DNA of 41,031 nucleotides from CAZULF01 sp964621215 (GCA_964621215.1 CAZULF010000005.1:1-41031), one strand, 5' to 3'; counted from the stretch's first letter, positions 30,282 through 39,571 are shown. The notes: generated from the letters alone by a model not told the origin. Numbers and translations are program-made.

Positions 30282-30359
30282 GTAGCCCGGATGAAGCGAA
30301 GCGGAATCCGGGATTCTCGAAAAGAAAACCCGGATTCCGCTTCGCTTCATCCAGGCTAC
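30282..30359. repeat. Near-perfect 31-bp inverted repeat upstream of polA, family B
   Basis: Arms 30282-30312 (GTAGCCCGGATGAAGC and on) and 30329-30359 pair at 30 of 31 positions around a 16-base loop. Single arms of the same family occur at 23162-23192 and 38532-38562. The hairpin starts 10 bases after the trkH stop and ends 31 bases before the polA ATG, so it may affect trkH mRNA ends or polA expression; there is no T-run next to it. Confidence 0.85.
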
Positions 30360-30390
30360 GAGTTTATTTATTATTAAAGGTTAAAACACA

Positions 30391-33087
30391 ATGTCTAAAT
30401 CGCAATTGGTTCTTGTTGATGGCTCTTCTTATCTCTATCGCGCGTTTCATGCCTTACCGCCGCTGGTGAATTCAAAAGGTCAACCCACGGGTGCGGTGTA
30501 TGGCGTAACCAGCATGTTAAAAAAACTTATAAAAGATTATCCCGATGCACATCTTGGAGTGGTATTTGATCCCAAAGGTAAAACCTTTCGCGATGATTTA
30601 TATCCCGAATACAAAGCCAATCGCTCAGCGATGCCGGAGGATCTCGTAGCACAAATCAAACCGTTATTTGAAATTATTGAAGCTTTAGGATTACCTTTGA
30701 TTATTGTTGATGGTGTTGAAGCAGATGATGTCATTGGTACGTTAGCAAAAGAAGCCATCCATGAAAAATGGGATGTTGTTATTTCCACTGGCGATAAAGA
30801 TATCGCACAAATGGTGGCGCCACATATCACCTTAGTGAATACCATGACTAGCACAACACTGGATCGCGCTGGCGTTATTGAGAAGTTTGGCATTCCCCCC
30901 GAGTTGATTATCGATTATCTCACTTTAATTGGCGACTCAGTGGATAATGTCCCGGGCGTACCCAAAGTAGGCCCAAAAACGGCAGTAAAATGGCTGATTG
31001 AATTTGGCAGTCTTGATGGTGTTGTGAAAAACGCGGATAAAATTACCGGTAAAGTGGGTGAGTATTTGCGCGAGAGTTTACATTTTTTACCATTATCAAA
31101 ACAATTAGTCACCATTAAGACGGATGTTAAATTACCGGTGACTCCCGAAGATTTAACCATTAAAAAACCGGATACTGAAAAATTAGTCGAGTTATATACG
31201 CATTTAGAATTTAAATCTTTATTGCGTGCATTGACGACAGAGAGCGATGCAGTACAGCAGCATGAAAAAACTGAAAAAAGCAAAAGCGAATATGAAATGA
31301 TTCTTGACCAAGCCGCTTTGGATGGCTGGATAAAACAACTGGAAAAAGCACCTTTATTTGCAGTGGACACTGAAACAACCAGTTTAGATTATATGGCGGC
31401 GGATCTAGTTGGCATATCGTTTGCTATACATGGTAAGGCAGTTTATATTCCACTTGCACATGATTATGTTGGCGCACCAAAACAATTATCTTTGGAGCAT
31501 GTATTAAAACAACTAAAACCCTTGTTAGAAAATCCAAAATTAAAAAAAGTCGGACATAATTTAAAATACGACATTTCTATTTTTGCCAAATACGGTATTG
31601 AAATGCAAGGTGTTGCTTTTGACACGTTATTAGAATCTTTCGTTTATGCCAGCGGCGGTCGCAATGATTTAGATACGTTAGCCATGAAATATCTGGATCA
31701 TAAAAATATCAGCTTTGAAGAAATTGCTGGCAAAGGTGCTAAACAACTCACATTCAATCAAGTTGATGTGAATATTGCAACGCAATATTCGGCAGAAGAC
31801 TCTGACATTAGCTTACAATTACATGAATATTTGTGGCCTAAAATTGAAAAAGAACCAGGGTTGAAAAGTGTCTTTACTACCATAGAAATGCCATTAGTGC
31901 CGATTTTATCGAAAATGGAACGCACCGGCGTGTTAGTGGATGTTGATTTATTGCATGCACAAAGTCGTGAGATAGCTGAGCGCTTAGCGCAAATAGAAAA
32001 AGAAGCCTTTGATTTAGCGGGTATGCCATTTAATTTAAGTTCGCCCAAGCAGTTGCAGGAAGTGTTATTTAATAAGATGCAATTACCGGTATTGCAAAAA
32101 ACACCAACCGGACAACCTTCTACTGGCGAAGAAGTGTTGCAAGAGTTGGCGCAAGATTATCCGTTTGCAGCATTGATTTTAACGCATCGCTCGCTGAGTA
32201 AATTGAAGAGTACTTATACTGATAAACTACCGCAACAAATTAGCCCTATCACGGGTCGTGTACATACTTCTTATCATCAAGCAGGAGCAGCCACTGGGCG
32301 CTTTTCATCCACCGATCCTAATTTACAAAATATTCCCGTGCGCACAGAAGAAGGGCGACGTATTCGCAAAGCCTTTATTGCACCGCTGGGATATAAATTA
32401 GTTTCGTCAGATTATTCGCAAATTGAATTGCGTATTATGGCACATTTGTCTGGCGATAAAGGCTTAATTCAAGCTTTTTCCCAAGGCTTAGATATTCATA
32501 AAGCTACCGCAGCGGAAGTGTTGGGGGTTCCGGTGGATCAAGTAACACCAGAACAACGACGCAGTGCTAAGGCGATTAATTTTGGTTTGATTTACGGTAT
32601 GTCAGCCTTCGGCTTAGCCAAACAAATTGGTGTTGAACGACATGCCGCGCAACAATACATGGATTTATATTTTGCTCGCTACCCTGGCGTGAAAAGTTTT
32701 ATGGAAAATATCCGCGCAACAGCACGCAAACAAGGGTATGTTGAAACCTTATTTGGACGCCGATTATATATTCCAGAAATTAATTCGCGTAATGGGATGT
32801 TGCAAAAAGCAGCAGAACGGGCTGCTGTTAATGCGCCCATGCAAGGCACTGCAGCAGATATTATTAAGCGAGCCATGATTACTATGGCCGAGTGTATAGA
32901 GAAGGAAAAATTCGACGCTCGTATGATTATGCAAGTACACGATGAGCTAGTTTTTGAAGTAGCCGAAGCGGATATTGATGGTTTTATACCCCGAATTAAT
33001 GCCATTATGGACAATGCCGCCTCTCTCATCGTACCAATTGCTGTACATATCGGCGTGGGCCATAATTGGGATGAAGCGCACGATTAA
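30391..33087 (+). CDS. polA: DNA polymerase I
   Basis: A protein of 898 residues with three domains. The 5'-3' exonuclease occupies about residues 1-290 (VVFDPKGKTFRDDLYPEYKA, VDGVEADDVIGTLA, STGDKDIAQMV). The 3'-5' exonuclease occupies about 310-490 and looks active, since FAVDTETTSLDY keeps the Asp-x-Glu metal ligands. The polymerase follows, with motif A SSDYSQIELRIMAHLSGDK, motif B RRSAKAINFGLIYGMSAFG and motif C MIMQVHDELVFEV. It acts in Okazaki-fragment maturation and gap repair. It is slightly shorter than E. coli PolA (928). The ATG has an AAAGG site upstream and follows the family B hairpin. Confidence 0.98.
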   Translation: MSKSQLVLVDGSSYLYRAFHALPPLVNSKGQPTGAVYGVTSMLKKLIKDYPDAHLGVVFDPKGKTFRDDLYPEYKANRSAMPEDLVAQIKPLFEIIEALGLPLIIVDGVEADDVIGTLAKEAIHEKWDVVISTGDKDIAQMVAPHITLVNTMTSTTLDRAGVIEKFGIPPELIIDYLTLIGDSVDNVPGVPKVGPKTAVKWLIEFGSLDGVVKNADKITGKVGEYLRESLHFLPLSKQLVTIKTDVKLPVTPEDLTIKKPDTEKLVELYTHLEFKSLLRALTTESDAVQQHEKTEKSKSEYEMILDQAALDGWIKQLEKAPLFAVDTETTSLDYMAADLVGISFAIHGKAVYIPLAHDYVGAPKQLSLEHVLKQLKPLLENPKLKKVGHNLKYDISIFAKYGIEMQGVAFDTLLESFVYASGGRNDLDTLAMKYLDHKNISFEEIAGKGAKQLTFNQVDVNIATQYSAEDSDISLQLHEYLWPKIEKEPGLKSVFTTIEMPLVPILSKMERTGVLVDVDLLHAQSREIAERLAQIEKEAFDLAGMPFNLSSPKQLQEVLFNKMQLPVLQKTPTGQPSTGEEVLQELAQDYPFAALILTHRSLSKLKSTYTDKLPQQISPITGRVHTSYHQAGAATGRFSSTDPNLQNIPVRTEEGRRIRKAFIAPLGYKLVSSDYSQIELRIMAHLSGDKGLIQAFSQGLDIHKATAAEVLGVPVDQVTPEQRRSAKAINFGLIYGMSAFGLAKQIGVERHAAQQYMDLYFARYPGVKSFMENIRATARKQGYVETLFGRRLYIPEINSRNGMLQKAAERAAVNAPMQGTAADIIKRAMITMAECIEKEKFDARMIMQVHDELVFEVAEADIDGFIPRINAIMDNAASLIVPIAVHIGVGHNWDEAHD

Positions 33088-33147
33088 GGCATATTTATAG
33101 GAATATACTATAATAGAAGCATTGCGAAAAAATAGGGAGTACGCACA

Positions 33148-34080
33148 ATGAGCCAAACAGACCATCAGCAATCACATGCTATCCATGCACACGATGCTCC
33201 ACAAGAGCCAGCTTTTAAGCAATTATTGCAACGACCCAAAATAGCGTGGCCGACGGTAGTTTGGTTTATAGCGACCATTGCAGCCTGGGTGAGTAGTACT
33301 TATGCAGGAGTACACCATTGGTTGCCGGTGTGGTTGTGCGTATTGATTAATGCTGCATCGGTATTTGCTTTTTTTACCGTCGTGCATGACAGTGTACATC
33401 GAGCTATTTCAACTAATACTTTTTTTAACGATTTGTTGGGTTCTATTAGCGCCTTATTTTACGGACCTTTTACCATTTTCACTTTAAAAGCTTTTCGCTA
33501 CATCCATATGCAACATCACTTAAATACGAATGATGCGAAAGAGGACCCTGACTTTTGGTGTGCGGAAGGAAATTGGTTTACCCGAGGTTTGCGGTGGGCA
33601 ACCGTTGATTTTTATTATACCTATTATTATTTAAAACACATCAAACAACGATCGTGGTCTGAATTGCTAGGTATTATAATGAATACTACATTCACAACCG
33701 TGGTTTTTTTCACATTGGTGCATTATGGTTATGGTTGGCAAGCCGTGTTTTATTGGTGGCTGCCCGCACGCATAGGTTTATTCTTTTTATCCTATTGTTT
33801 GGATTATTTGCCCCATGCACCACACAAAGTACTACAGTCCGATGCACCTTATCAGGCAACCAGTGTGCGTGTTGGTAATGAATGGTTGCTTTCACCCTTG
33901 TTGATGGGACATAATTATCATTTAATTCATCATTTATTTCCGTTGGTGCCATTTTATCGTTATCGCAAGCTGTGGATTCAAGGAGAAACCTTTTTCCTCG
34001 GAAAAAATCCATCGATAGTTTCACCATTAGGTAAACCTATATCTGTGATGGATTATCAGGCTAAAAGGAAATCGAATTAA
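33148..34080 (+). CDS. Fatty-acid desaturase / carotene-hydroxylase-like membrane enzyme
   Basis: A membrane protein of 310 residues of the di-iron desaturase/hydroxylase superfamily. The three histidine boxes are VVHDSVHRAIS (His-x3-His), HMQHHLNTND (His-x2-His-His) and HNYHLIHHLFPLVPFYRY (His-x2-His-His). About four hydrophobic segments separate them. The residues after box 2 (DAKEDPDFW) and around box 3 resemble beta-carotene hydroxylase/desaturase relatives. No carotenoid genes are visible, so lipid desaturation is the simpler guess. GGGAG precedes the ATG, and a TATAAT at 33109-33114 may belong to its promoter. The stop overlaps the folA ATG by one base. Confidence 0.85.
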   Translation: MSQTDHQQSHAIHAHDAPQEPAFKQLLQRPKIAWPTVVWFIATIAAWVSSTYAGVHHWLPVWLCVLINAASVFAFFTVVHDSVHRAISTNTFFNDLLGSISALFYGPFTIFTLKAFRYIHMQHHLNTNDAKEDPDFWCAEGNWFTRGLRWATVDFYYTYYYLKHIKQRSWSELLGIIMNTTFTTVVFFTLVHYGYGWQAVFYWWLPARIGLFFLSYCLDYLPHAPHKVLQSDAPYQATSVRVGNEWLLSPLLMGHNYHLIHHLFPLVPFYRYRKLWIQGETFFLGKNPSIVSPLGKPISVMDYQAKRKSN

Positions 34081-34583
34081 TGCATTTGGCTCTGATTGCT
34101 GCAATGGATAAACAACAGGTAATCGGTTATCAAAATCGATTGCCGTGGCATGTATCGGCTGATCTCAAATGGTTTAAAGCGATGACGCTCGGTAAACCGG
34201 TTCTGATGGGGCGCAAAACCTTTGAATCAATAGGTAAACCGTTGCCAGGACGCCAAAATATTGTTATTAGCCATGACGCGAATTATTTAGCGGATGGCGT
34301 TGATGTTGTCACCGAAATCAACGCAGCAATGTTTATCGTTGATTCTGCCATCGATGAAATAATGGTGATCGGTGGTGCAACCATTTATCAGCAAACATTG
34401 CCATTGGCTCAGCGTTTATATCTCACGCGTTTAGATATTGAAGTGGAAGGCGATACGTTTTTTCCTGAGTGGTCGTTGAATGAATGGCATTTGACAAATG
34501 TAGAAAAATTTACTGATGAAAAAACCGGGATTACTGGAGAGTTTCAGATTTGGGAGAGGATTATTTCTTCCGAGCATCCTTAG
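34080..34583 (+). CDS. folA: Dihydrofolate reductase
   Basis: Reduces dihydrofolate to tetrahydrofolate with NADPH. The protein has 167 residues. Motifs: LALIAAMDKQQVIGYQNRLPWHVSADLKWFK with the substrate-binding loop and active-site acid (Asp in SADLKWFK), GKPVLMGRKTFESIGKPLPGRQNIVIS (NADPH-binding region), and IMVIGGATIYQQTLPLAQRLYLT. The start codon shares one base with the desaturase stop (TAATG), implying translational coupling. The 3' end overlaps the convergent apaH by 23 bp. Confidence 0.97.
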   Translation: MHLALIAAMDKQQVIGYQNRLPWHVSADLKWFKAMTLGKPVLMGRKTFESIGKPLPGRQNIVISHDANYLADGVDVVTEINAAMFIVDSAIDEIMVIGGATIYQQTLPLAQRLYLTRLDIEVEGDTFFPEWSLNEWHLTNVEKFTDEKTGITGEFQIWERIISSEHP

Positions 34584-35388
34584 CTTTTACGGTAAACCGC
34601 TGTTGATCTTCTAGCCGTAGTGCCGTCAGTACATTTCCCCAAACGCATCCACTATCAATCGCAAATACACCGGGTTCATTTTCCGTATCACACTCCAATG
34701 CTGCCCAATGACCGAAAACAATATTGACTTCACGATGCAGGCGATTGGGTGCTTGAAACCAAGGGAAATAATCTTCACTCGCCGTCTTCGGCGAACCTTT
34801 TTTACGTAAATCCAAATGTCCAGCACGATTGACTAATCGCATGCGTGTTAGCACATTAGTAATAAATCGCAACCGCTCCCAACCCTGCAAATGCGGGTCC
34901 CAGTGCTCCGGTTGATTACCATACATATGCTGGAAAAACTCGTTAAAATACTCACCACGCAGAGCGACTTCCACTTCATGTGCACATTGCTCGGCGGTAG
35001 ATAAATCCCATTGCGGATGTAATCCCGCATGTGTCATCACAAAATTGAGTTTTGCGTCATGATGCAATAAAGGCCGATGTCGCAACCATTCACATAATTC
35101 GTTACGATCCGGTGCAGCAAGAATATCATCGATCGTATCATAGGATTTATGTGACATAGCACCATAGTGTACAGCTAATAAATGTAAATCATGATTGCCT
35201 AAGATGCTGATAGCGTTGTGATTTAACTTTTTGATAAATCGCAGGGTTTCCAGCGAATATAAACCTCGATTGACTAAATCACCAGCAAACCACAAGGTAT
35301 CATGTTTGGGATTAAAACCAATTTTCTCTAGTAAAGCCAGCAAAGAGAAATAACATCCCTGAATATCACCAATGGCATAGGTTGACAT
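34561..35388 (-). CDS. apaH: Bis(5'-nucleosyl)-tetraphosphatase, symmetrical
   Basis: Hydrolyses Ap4A to two ADP. The protein has 275 residues from the ATG at 35388 (MSTYAIGDIQGC), preceded by AGGA at good spacing; a longer frame from 35430 would run into uspA. Phosphoesterase metal motifs are GDIQGCYFSL, FAGDLVNRGLYSLETLRF and ILGNHDLHLLAVHYG, with THAGLHPQW and FAIDSGCVWGNVLTAL later, all typical of ApaH. It starts eight bases after the uspA stop, so the pair is probably one stress-related operon. It is convergent with folA; apaH lies near folA in E. coli too. Confidence 0.97.
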   Translation of the reverse strand: MSTYAIGDIQGCYFSLLALLEKIGFNPKHDTLWFAGDLVNRGLYSLETLRFIKKLNHNAISILGNHDLHLLAVHYGAMSHKSYDTIDDILAAPDRNELCEWLRHRPLLHHDAKLNFVMTHAGLHPQWDLSTAEQCAHEVEVALRGEYFNEFFQHMYGNQPEHWDPHLQGWERLRFITNVLTRMRLVNRAGHLDLRKKGSPKTASEDYFPWFQAPNRLHREVNIVFGHWAALECDTENEPGVFAIDSGCVWGNVLTALRLEDQQRFTVKAKDARKK

Positions 35389-35396
35389 GGTGGATC

Positions 35397-35837
35397 CTAT
35401 GACTCGATTCGAACAATTAAAATATCGCAAGGTAGAGCATGTACGATAGAATCAGTTGTGGTCGAAAATAACAATGCTAAACCATGACGATCGTGTCCGC
35501 CGATCACTAATAAATCGATATGATGTTCTTTGATCATTTTAACAATTTCTTCACGCTTGTTACCAATCACTACCCATTGTTCATGTTTAGGAATGTCTAA
35601 TAGGCGGGAAGTTTTATCTAATGACGCTTTAGCTTCCTGTGCTAACGATTGTTCAATATCCATATCCATAGGTATAACAAATTCACCACCACCGTAAAGT
35701 AAGGGGGAAGGTTCTACCACGTGCACAATACTCAGTTTAGCGCCTAGGGATTCGGCTATTTTTTTTGCCCGTTGACAAACTTCAATATTGTCCTGGGTGA
35801 TATCCGAAGCAATTAACACATGTTGATACTTTTTCAT
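35397..35837 (-). CDS. Universal stress protein family
   Basis: A single UspA domain of 146 residues. The N-terminal strand YQHVLIASDITQDN has the conserved acidic residue, VIGNKREEIVKMIKEHHIDLLVIGGHDRHG precedes the nucleotide-loop region, and the protein ends in IVHALPCDILIVRIES. The usual G-x2-G-x9-G(S/T) ATP loop is only partly kept (GGHDRHG, then FSTTTDS), so nucleotide binding is uncertain. An AGGAG ribosome site is visible. It is co-oriented with apaH, eight bases apart. Confidence 0.9.
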   Translation of the reverse strand: MKKYQHVLIASDITQDNIEVCQRAKKIAESLGAKLSIVHVVEPSPLLYGGGEFVIPMDMDIEQSLAQEAKASLDKTSRLLDIPKHEQWVVIGNKREEIVKMIKEHHIDLLVIGGHDRHGLALLFSTTTDSIVHALPCDILIVRIES

Positions 35838-35923
35838 ACAGTTCTCCTCTCGTCATTTGCAGTAATTTGGTTTACCATAGCGCATATTTAAGTTTAGCTC
35901 ACCTATAAGTCTATGGAGAGGGA

Positions 35924-37186
35924 ATGTTACGTTATTTTTATAGTTTCTGCTTCTATTTAGCTCTGCCCTTTATTTTGCTACGGCTTTTATATAAGTCGCG
36001 CCGTATTCAAGGCTATCGCCGCCGCTGGCGTGAGCGCCTGGGTTGGTTTACTCCCCCCAGCCAAACTGGAGGAATTTGGGTGCATGCCGTGTCTGTGGGC
36101 GAGACGATCGCATCGGTGCCCATGATTAAGCAACTACAGCAACAGTATCCCAATAAACCGTTAATTATTACCTCCATGACACCAACCGGTTCGGAACGGG
36201 TCAGAGCCTTATTTAACGATAAGGTTTTTCATGTGTATGTGTCCTATGATTTTCCGGGTGCTGTGAAGCGATTTTTGAAAAAAGTGCAACCGGACATTTT
36301 GATTTTAATGGAAACGGAATTATGGCCTAATTGTTTGCATTACTGCGCTAAACAAAACGTGCCAGTGCTGTTAGCAAATGCGCGTCTGTCGGAACGTTCG
36401 TATAAAAGTTATTGTTACATCAAACCGCTGGCCACGACGATGCTGAAGCAGATCACTTACATTGGCGCACAAGCACAACCCGATGCAGAGCGTTTTATTG
36501 GTTTAGGCGCTGACCCCGCGCGCGTGACTGTGACTGGAAGCATGAAGTTTGATATGGCAGTGCCGGCCGATGTGCAACAACAAGCGACCGAGTTGAGAGC
36601 CAGTTTAGGTGTTAATCGTCATATATGGATTGCTGCTAGCACCCACGAAGGTGAAGAAGAGCAGGTATTAGCCGCGTTACAAAAAATACGTCAACGTATT
36701 CCTGATGCATTATTGATTTTGGTACCACGCCATCCGGAACGTTTTACCAAAGTGGAGGCGTTGTGTCAGAAACAGGGTTATCAAGTGGTTAGGCGTAGTC
36801 AGCAGCAGCCATGCTTGCCCAGTACCGATATTTATTTAGGTGACACTATGGGTGAGTTATTATTGCAGTATGCGGTGAGCGATGTGGCTTATATTGGCGG
36901 TAGCTTGGTACCCATTGGAGGCCATAATATGCTAGAACCTGCTGCATTAGGCGTTCCTTCCATTACAGGCCGATATAATTTTAACTTCACTACTATTGTG
37001 CAGTTGTTAGAAGCAGCAGGAGGATTGAAGCGCATCAATGATTCCGATGAGTTAGCTGACGCGGTGGTTGCTTGGTTGAATGATAAAGCCGCCGCCCTTC
37101 AAGCGGGCGAGCAAGCTTTAGCTGTCGTTGCAGCCCATCGCGGCGCTGTGGCCGCACATCTGCGGATGGTCGAGGGGATGATTTGA
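35924..37186 (+). CDS. waaA: 3-deoxy-D-manno-octulosonic acid transferase
   Basis: Transfers Kdo from CMP-Kdo to lipid A precursor on the cytoplasmic face of the inner membrane. The protein has 420 residues. The N-terminal membrane anchor is YSFCFYLALPFILLRLLY, then a basic segment (YRRRWRERLGWF). The first Rossmann domain starts GGIWVHAVSVGETIASVPMI with the catalytic Glu. ILMETELWPNCLHYC and GSMKFDMAVP follow, and the second domain has AASTHEGEEEQVLAAL, VPRHPERF and IGGSLVPIGGHNMLEPAALG (CMP-binding region). Its presence shows the cell makes LPS. Whether one or two Kdo residues are added cannot be read from sequence. It ends one base before the convergent gene. Confidence 0.96.
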   Translation: MLRYFYSFCFYLALPFILLRLLYKSRRIQGYRRRWRERLGWFTPPSQTGGIWVHAVSVGETIASVPMIKQLQQQYPNKPLIITSMTPTGSERVRALFNDKVFHVYVSYDFPGAVKRFLKKVQPDILILMETELWPNCLHYCAKQNVPVLLANARLSERSYKSYCYIKPLATTMLKQITYIGAQAQPDAERFIGLGADPARVTVTGSMKFDMAVPADVQQQATELRASLGVNRHIWIAASTHEGEEEQVLAALQKIRQRIPDALLILVPRHPERFTKVEALCQKQGYQVVRRSQQQPCLPSTDIYLGDTMGELLLQYAVSDVAYIGGSLVPIGGHNMLEPAALGVPSITGRYNFNFTTIVQLLEAAGGLKRINDSDELADAVVAWLNDKAAALQAGEQALAVVAAHRGAVAAHLRMVEGMI

Positions 37187-37187
37187 C

Positions 37188-37823
37188 CTACGGTTTTGTC
37201 ACAGCATTAAAACTATCTAAATGTACCGCTTTAAACACACCATCTGCAGCGAAATTAAATTTTATTACAGCGTTTCCAATAGTTTCGCAAGCAGCGCAGT
37301 CTTTTGTGATCTGTAAATGTGCCTTAAGGCTTTGTGTTCCATCTGTTTCTTTTGCATATGCTAACGGTTGATCATTCATCATTAACAATGACATATTCTG
37401 ATATTTTTGCGTGAGTGATGAACTGAGTACGCGTGGATCAATATCAGTATTAATCAAACAACCGTTTTGAGAAATAATATAATATCGCATCTTACCATCC
37501 GCGGGATAGGTGATGCTGATTGTCGTCAAGTTAGTGCCGACGCTGTCGGCTTTGAGTTGCGAGACATCGGCGTCAGCTACGTTAGCAAAAGCAGCTAGCT
37601 GAGCGCATGCAGTTTGAGCGGTGACAGTTTTAGCCGTGCAACTGATATTAGGATAGGGGCCATTCTTAGGGCATTGCTGTAATGCTGCCTCACATTTTTG
37701 ATAGTCACCCATATTGAAACCATTAGTTAAATAATCTGCGGGTTCGCACTTTGTAATATCCCCTTGCGCTAACGCGAAGAAGGGGAAACTAATTAACGCT
37801 ATGGAAATAAATGCTTTTTTCAT
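37188..37823 (-). CDS. Secreted Cys-rich periplasmic protein of unknown function
   Basis: A protein of 211 residues. It has a clear signal peptide, MKKAFISIALISFPFFALA followed by QGD, with probable cleavage after Ala19. The mature part has eight Cys residues (in KCEPADY, KCEAAL, QQCPKN, ISCTAK, TACAQL, NGCLIN and the pair KDCAACET), an even number that suggests disulfide bonds in the periplasm. It has no membrane segment after the signal peptide. I do not recognise a named domain. AAGGA precedes the ATG. It lies 12 bases downstream of tdk on the same strand and probably shares its transcript. Confidence 0.8.
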   Translation of the reverse strand: MKKAFISIALISFPFFALAQGDITKCEPADYLTNGFNMGDYQKCEAALQQCPKNGPYPNISCTAKTVTAQTACAQLAAFANVADADVSQLKADSVGTNLTTISITYPADGKMRYYIISQNGCLINTDIDPRVLSSSLTQKYQNMSLLMMNDQPLAYAKETDGTQSLKAHLQITKDCAACETIGNAVIKFNFAADGVFKAVHLDSFNAVTKP

Positions 37824-37835
37824 GATAAAAATTCC

Positions 37836-38462
37836 TTAAATTTCTTCTAACACACTGGGAACAACATGAGTCGCAAATGCTTCTTTATGGTGGCGACGGC
37901 AAACAGAAATATACCGCTCGTTACCACCAATTTCTACCTGCGCGCCATCTCGCACGACTTTACCTTCACTATCAAAACGTAAATTCATGGTTGCTTTACG
38001 ACCACAATGACAAATAGTTTTAATTTCAGCTAATTCTTCCGCCCATGCTAATAAGTATTTGCTGCCTTCAAACGGCTCACCACGAAAGTCTGAACGTAAT
38101 CCATAAGCTAATACGGGAACATGCAGCTTATCAGCAATATTCGCTAGCTGTAATACTTGAGCCTTACTTAAAAATTGCGCCTCATCAACAAACACACATT
38201 TGATACGATTATTTTGGGATAATGCCGAAGAAGCATAATCAAATAAGTTAGTTTCTGCATCAAAACCAATGGCACCGGAGGTTAAACCGATACGAGAAGT
38301 AATCGCGCTGCCTTCATCAAAACCGCTATCAAATCGGTTATCGAAACTGGGAGTGAATAGTAACGTATCCATTCCACGTTCTTGATAGTTATAAGAGGAT
38401 TGTAAAAGGGTTGTGCTTTTACCGGCATTCATTGCCGAATAATAAAAATATAATTTTGCCAT
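37836..38462 (-). CDS. tdk: Thymidine kinase
   Basis: A protein of 208 residues from the ATG at 38462 (MAKLYFYYSAMNAGKS), with AAGGA seven bases upstream; a longer in-frame reading reaches into repeat sequence. It is a type II thymidine kinase: P-loop YYSAMNAGKSTTLLQSSYNY, CVFVDEAQFLSKAQVLQL (DEAQF motif), LRSDFRGEPFEGSKYLL, and zinc ligands in CHCGRKAT and CRRHH. It salvages thymidine into dTMP. The nucleoside phosphorylase gene is divergent from it, 220 bases away, with repeats filling the gap. Confidence 0.97.
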   Translation of the reverse strand: MAKLYFYYSAMNAGKSTTLLQSSYNYQERGMDTLLFTPSFDNRFDSGFDEGSAITSRIGLTSGAIGFDAETNLFDYASSALSQNNRIKCVFVDEAQFLSKAQVLQLANIADKLHVPVLAYGLRSDFRGEPFEGSKYLLAWAEELAEIKTICHCGRKATMNLRFDSEGKVVRDGAQVEIGGNERYISVCRRHHKEAFATHVVPSVLEEI

Positions 38463-38531
38463 GGAAAGTTCCTTCGTCATCATCACTAGCATAACAGAAT
38501 GCGATGATTCAGCAACATTTCCAAAATCCAT

Positions 38532-38628
38532 GTAGCTTGGATGGAGCGAAGCGGAATCTGGGATGGCTGTCTTGGCTCGCCTGACTTGTCCGCGAGATGG
38601 GCGTCGCCCCGCGGCTTGTCCGCGGGGC
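38532..38628. repeat. Composite repeat: family B arm followed by family A-like hairpins
   Basis: 38532-38562 is a single family B arm (GTAGCTTGGATGGAGCG and on). It is followed by a CTCGC...GCGAG hairpin (38576-38596) and a perfect 9-bp stem GCCCCGCGG with CCGCGGGGC (38606-38614, 38620-38628). It fills the region between tdk and the nucleoside phosphorylase and is open in the frame of the latter, but has no protein similarity. Confidence 0.7.
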
Positions 38629-38682
38629 CCAAGCAGTGTACACTACCCGCTTTCTTTGCCACCTTATGGGTATTTTTATAGC

Positions 38683-39567
38683 ATGCCACAACTTATAGCC
38701 GAATCAGAATTAATTCTGAATTCCGATCGCAGCATCTACCACTTGAATATTTTGCCGGAAGATATTGCCGACACGATCGTTTTGGTTGGGGATCCAGAGC
38801 GTGTACCCATGGTGTCAAAATATTTTGATCTAATCGACGTCAAAAAAAGAAAACGCGAGTTCGTTACTCACACCGGCTATTTAAATAACAAACGCATTTC
38901 TGCCGTTTCGACGGGGATTGGTACTGATAATATTGATATTGTATTAAATGAACTAGATGCGTTAGTGAATATCGATTTCGCTACCCGTAAAATAAAGCCG
39001 AATTTAACTTCGTTAAAATTAGTGCGATTAGGTACTTCAGGCGCATTGCAGAGCGAAATAGCGTTGGATAGTTTTGTGGTATCTACGTTTGGTTTAGGTT
39101 TTGATTGTTTAATGGAATTTTATGATCTGGAATATACCAAAGATGAAGAGACTTTATTAGCAGCGGCTAGAACGCATTTTCTACCGTTATTTCCATTTTA
39201 TATGGCAAAAGGGAATGAGGCGTTAGTGCAGCAATTTTCACAACATTGTGTGCCGGGCATTACCGCAACTTGCCCTGGGTTTTATGGGCCGCAAGGACGG
39301 GTATTACGCGGACCGACCAAAGAAAAAGATTTTATTGAAAGAATGCATTCATTTCGCCAAGATGGACATCGGATTACTAATTTTGAAATGGAAACCTCAG
39401 GCATTTATGGCTTAGGCCGGCTTTTAGGACATCAGTGTTGTTCGATTAATACCATTGTGGCCAACCGTATCACCCAACAATTTTCCAGCGATGCCTATGC
39501 CGCTGTGGAACGGATGATACAAATGGCTTTACCGGTGTTGGTGTACTCAGTACCGGACACTTTTTAA
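38683..39567 (+). CDS. Nucleoside phosphorylase (uridine phosphorylase-like)
   Basis: A protein of 294 residues from the ATG at 38683 (MPQLIAESELI). An upstream in-frame ATG at 38563 would add 40 residues encoded wholly by palindromic repeats, so I reject it; the ribosome site for 38683 is weak. It is a PNP/UDP-family fold: YHLNILPEDIADTIVLVGDPERVPMVSKYFD (phosphate-binding loop with Gly-Asp-Pro-x-Arg), ISAVSTGIGTDNIDIVLNELDAL, LVRLGTSGALQSE, and TNFEMETSGIYGLGRLLGH with the Met-Glu-x-Ser ribose-binding motif. It should cleave nucleosides with phosphate. Base preference is uncertain, but uridine is favoured by overall similarity. Its position beside tdk fits pyrimidine salvage. Confidence 0.88.
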   Translation: MPQLIAESELILNSDRSIYHLNILPEDIADTIVLVGDPERVPMVSKYFDLIDVKKRKREFVTHTGYLNNKRISAVSTGIGTDNIDIVLNELDALVNIDFATRKIKPNLTSLKLVRLGTSGALQSEIALDSFVVSTFGLGFDCLMEFYDLEYTKDEETLLAAARTHFLPLFPFYMAKGNEALVQQFSQHCVPGITATCPGFYGPQGRVLRGPTKEKDFIERMHSFRQDGHRITNFEMETSGIYGLGRLLGHQCCSINTIVANRITQQFSSDAYAAVERMIQMALPVLVYSVPDTF

Positions 39568-39571
39568 GAAT

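Noticed and set aside
38563..38682. 40-residue N-terminal extension of the nucleoside phosphorylase
   Set aside because: It is encoded entirely by palindromic repeat sequence and has no counterpart in the family.
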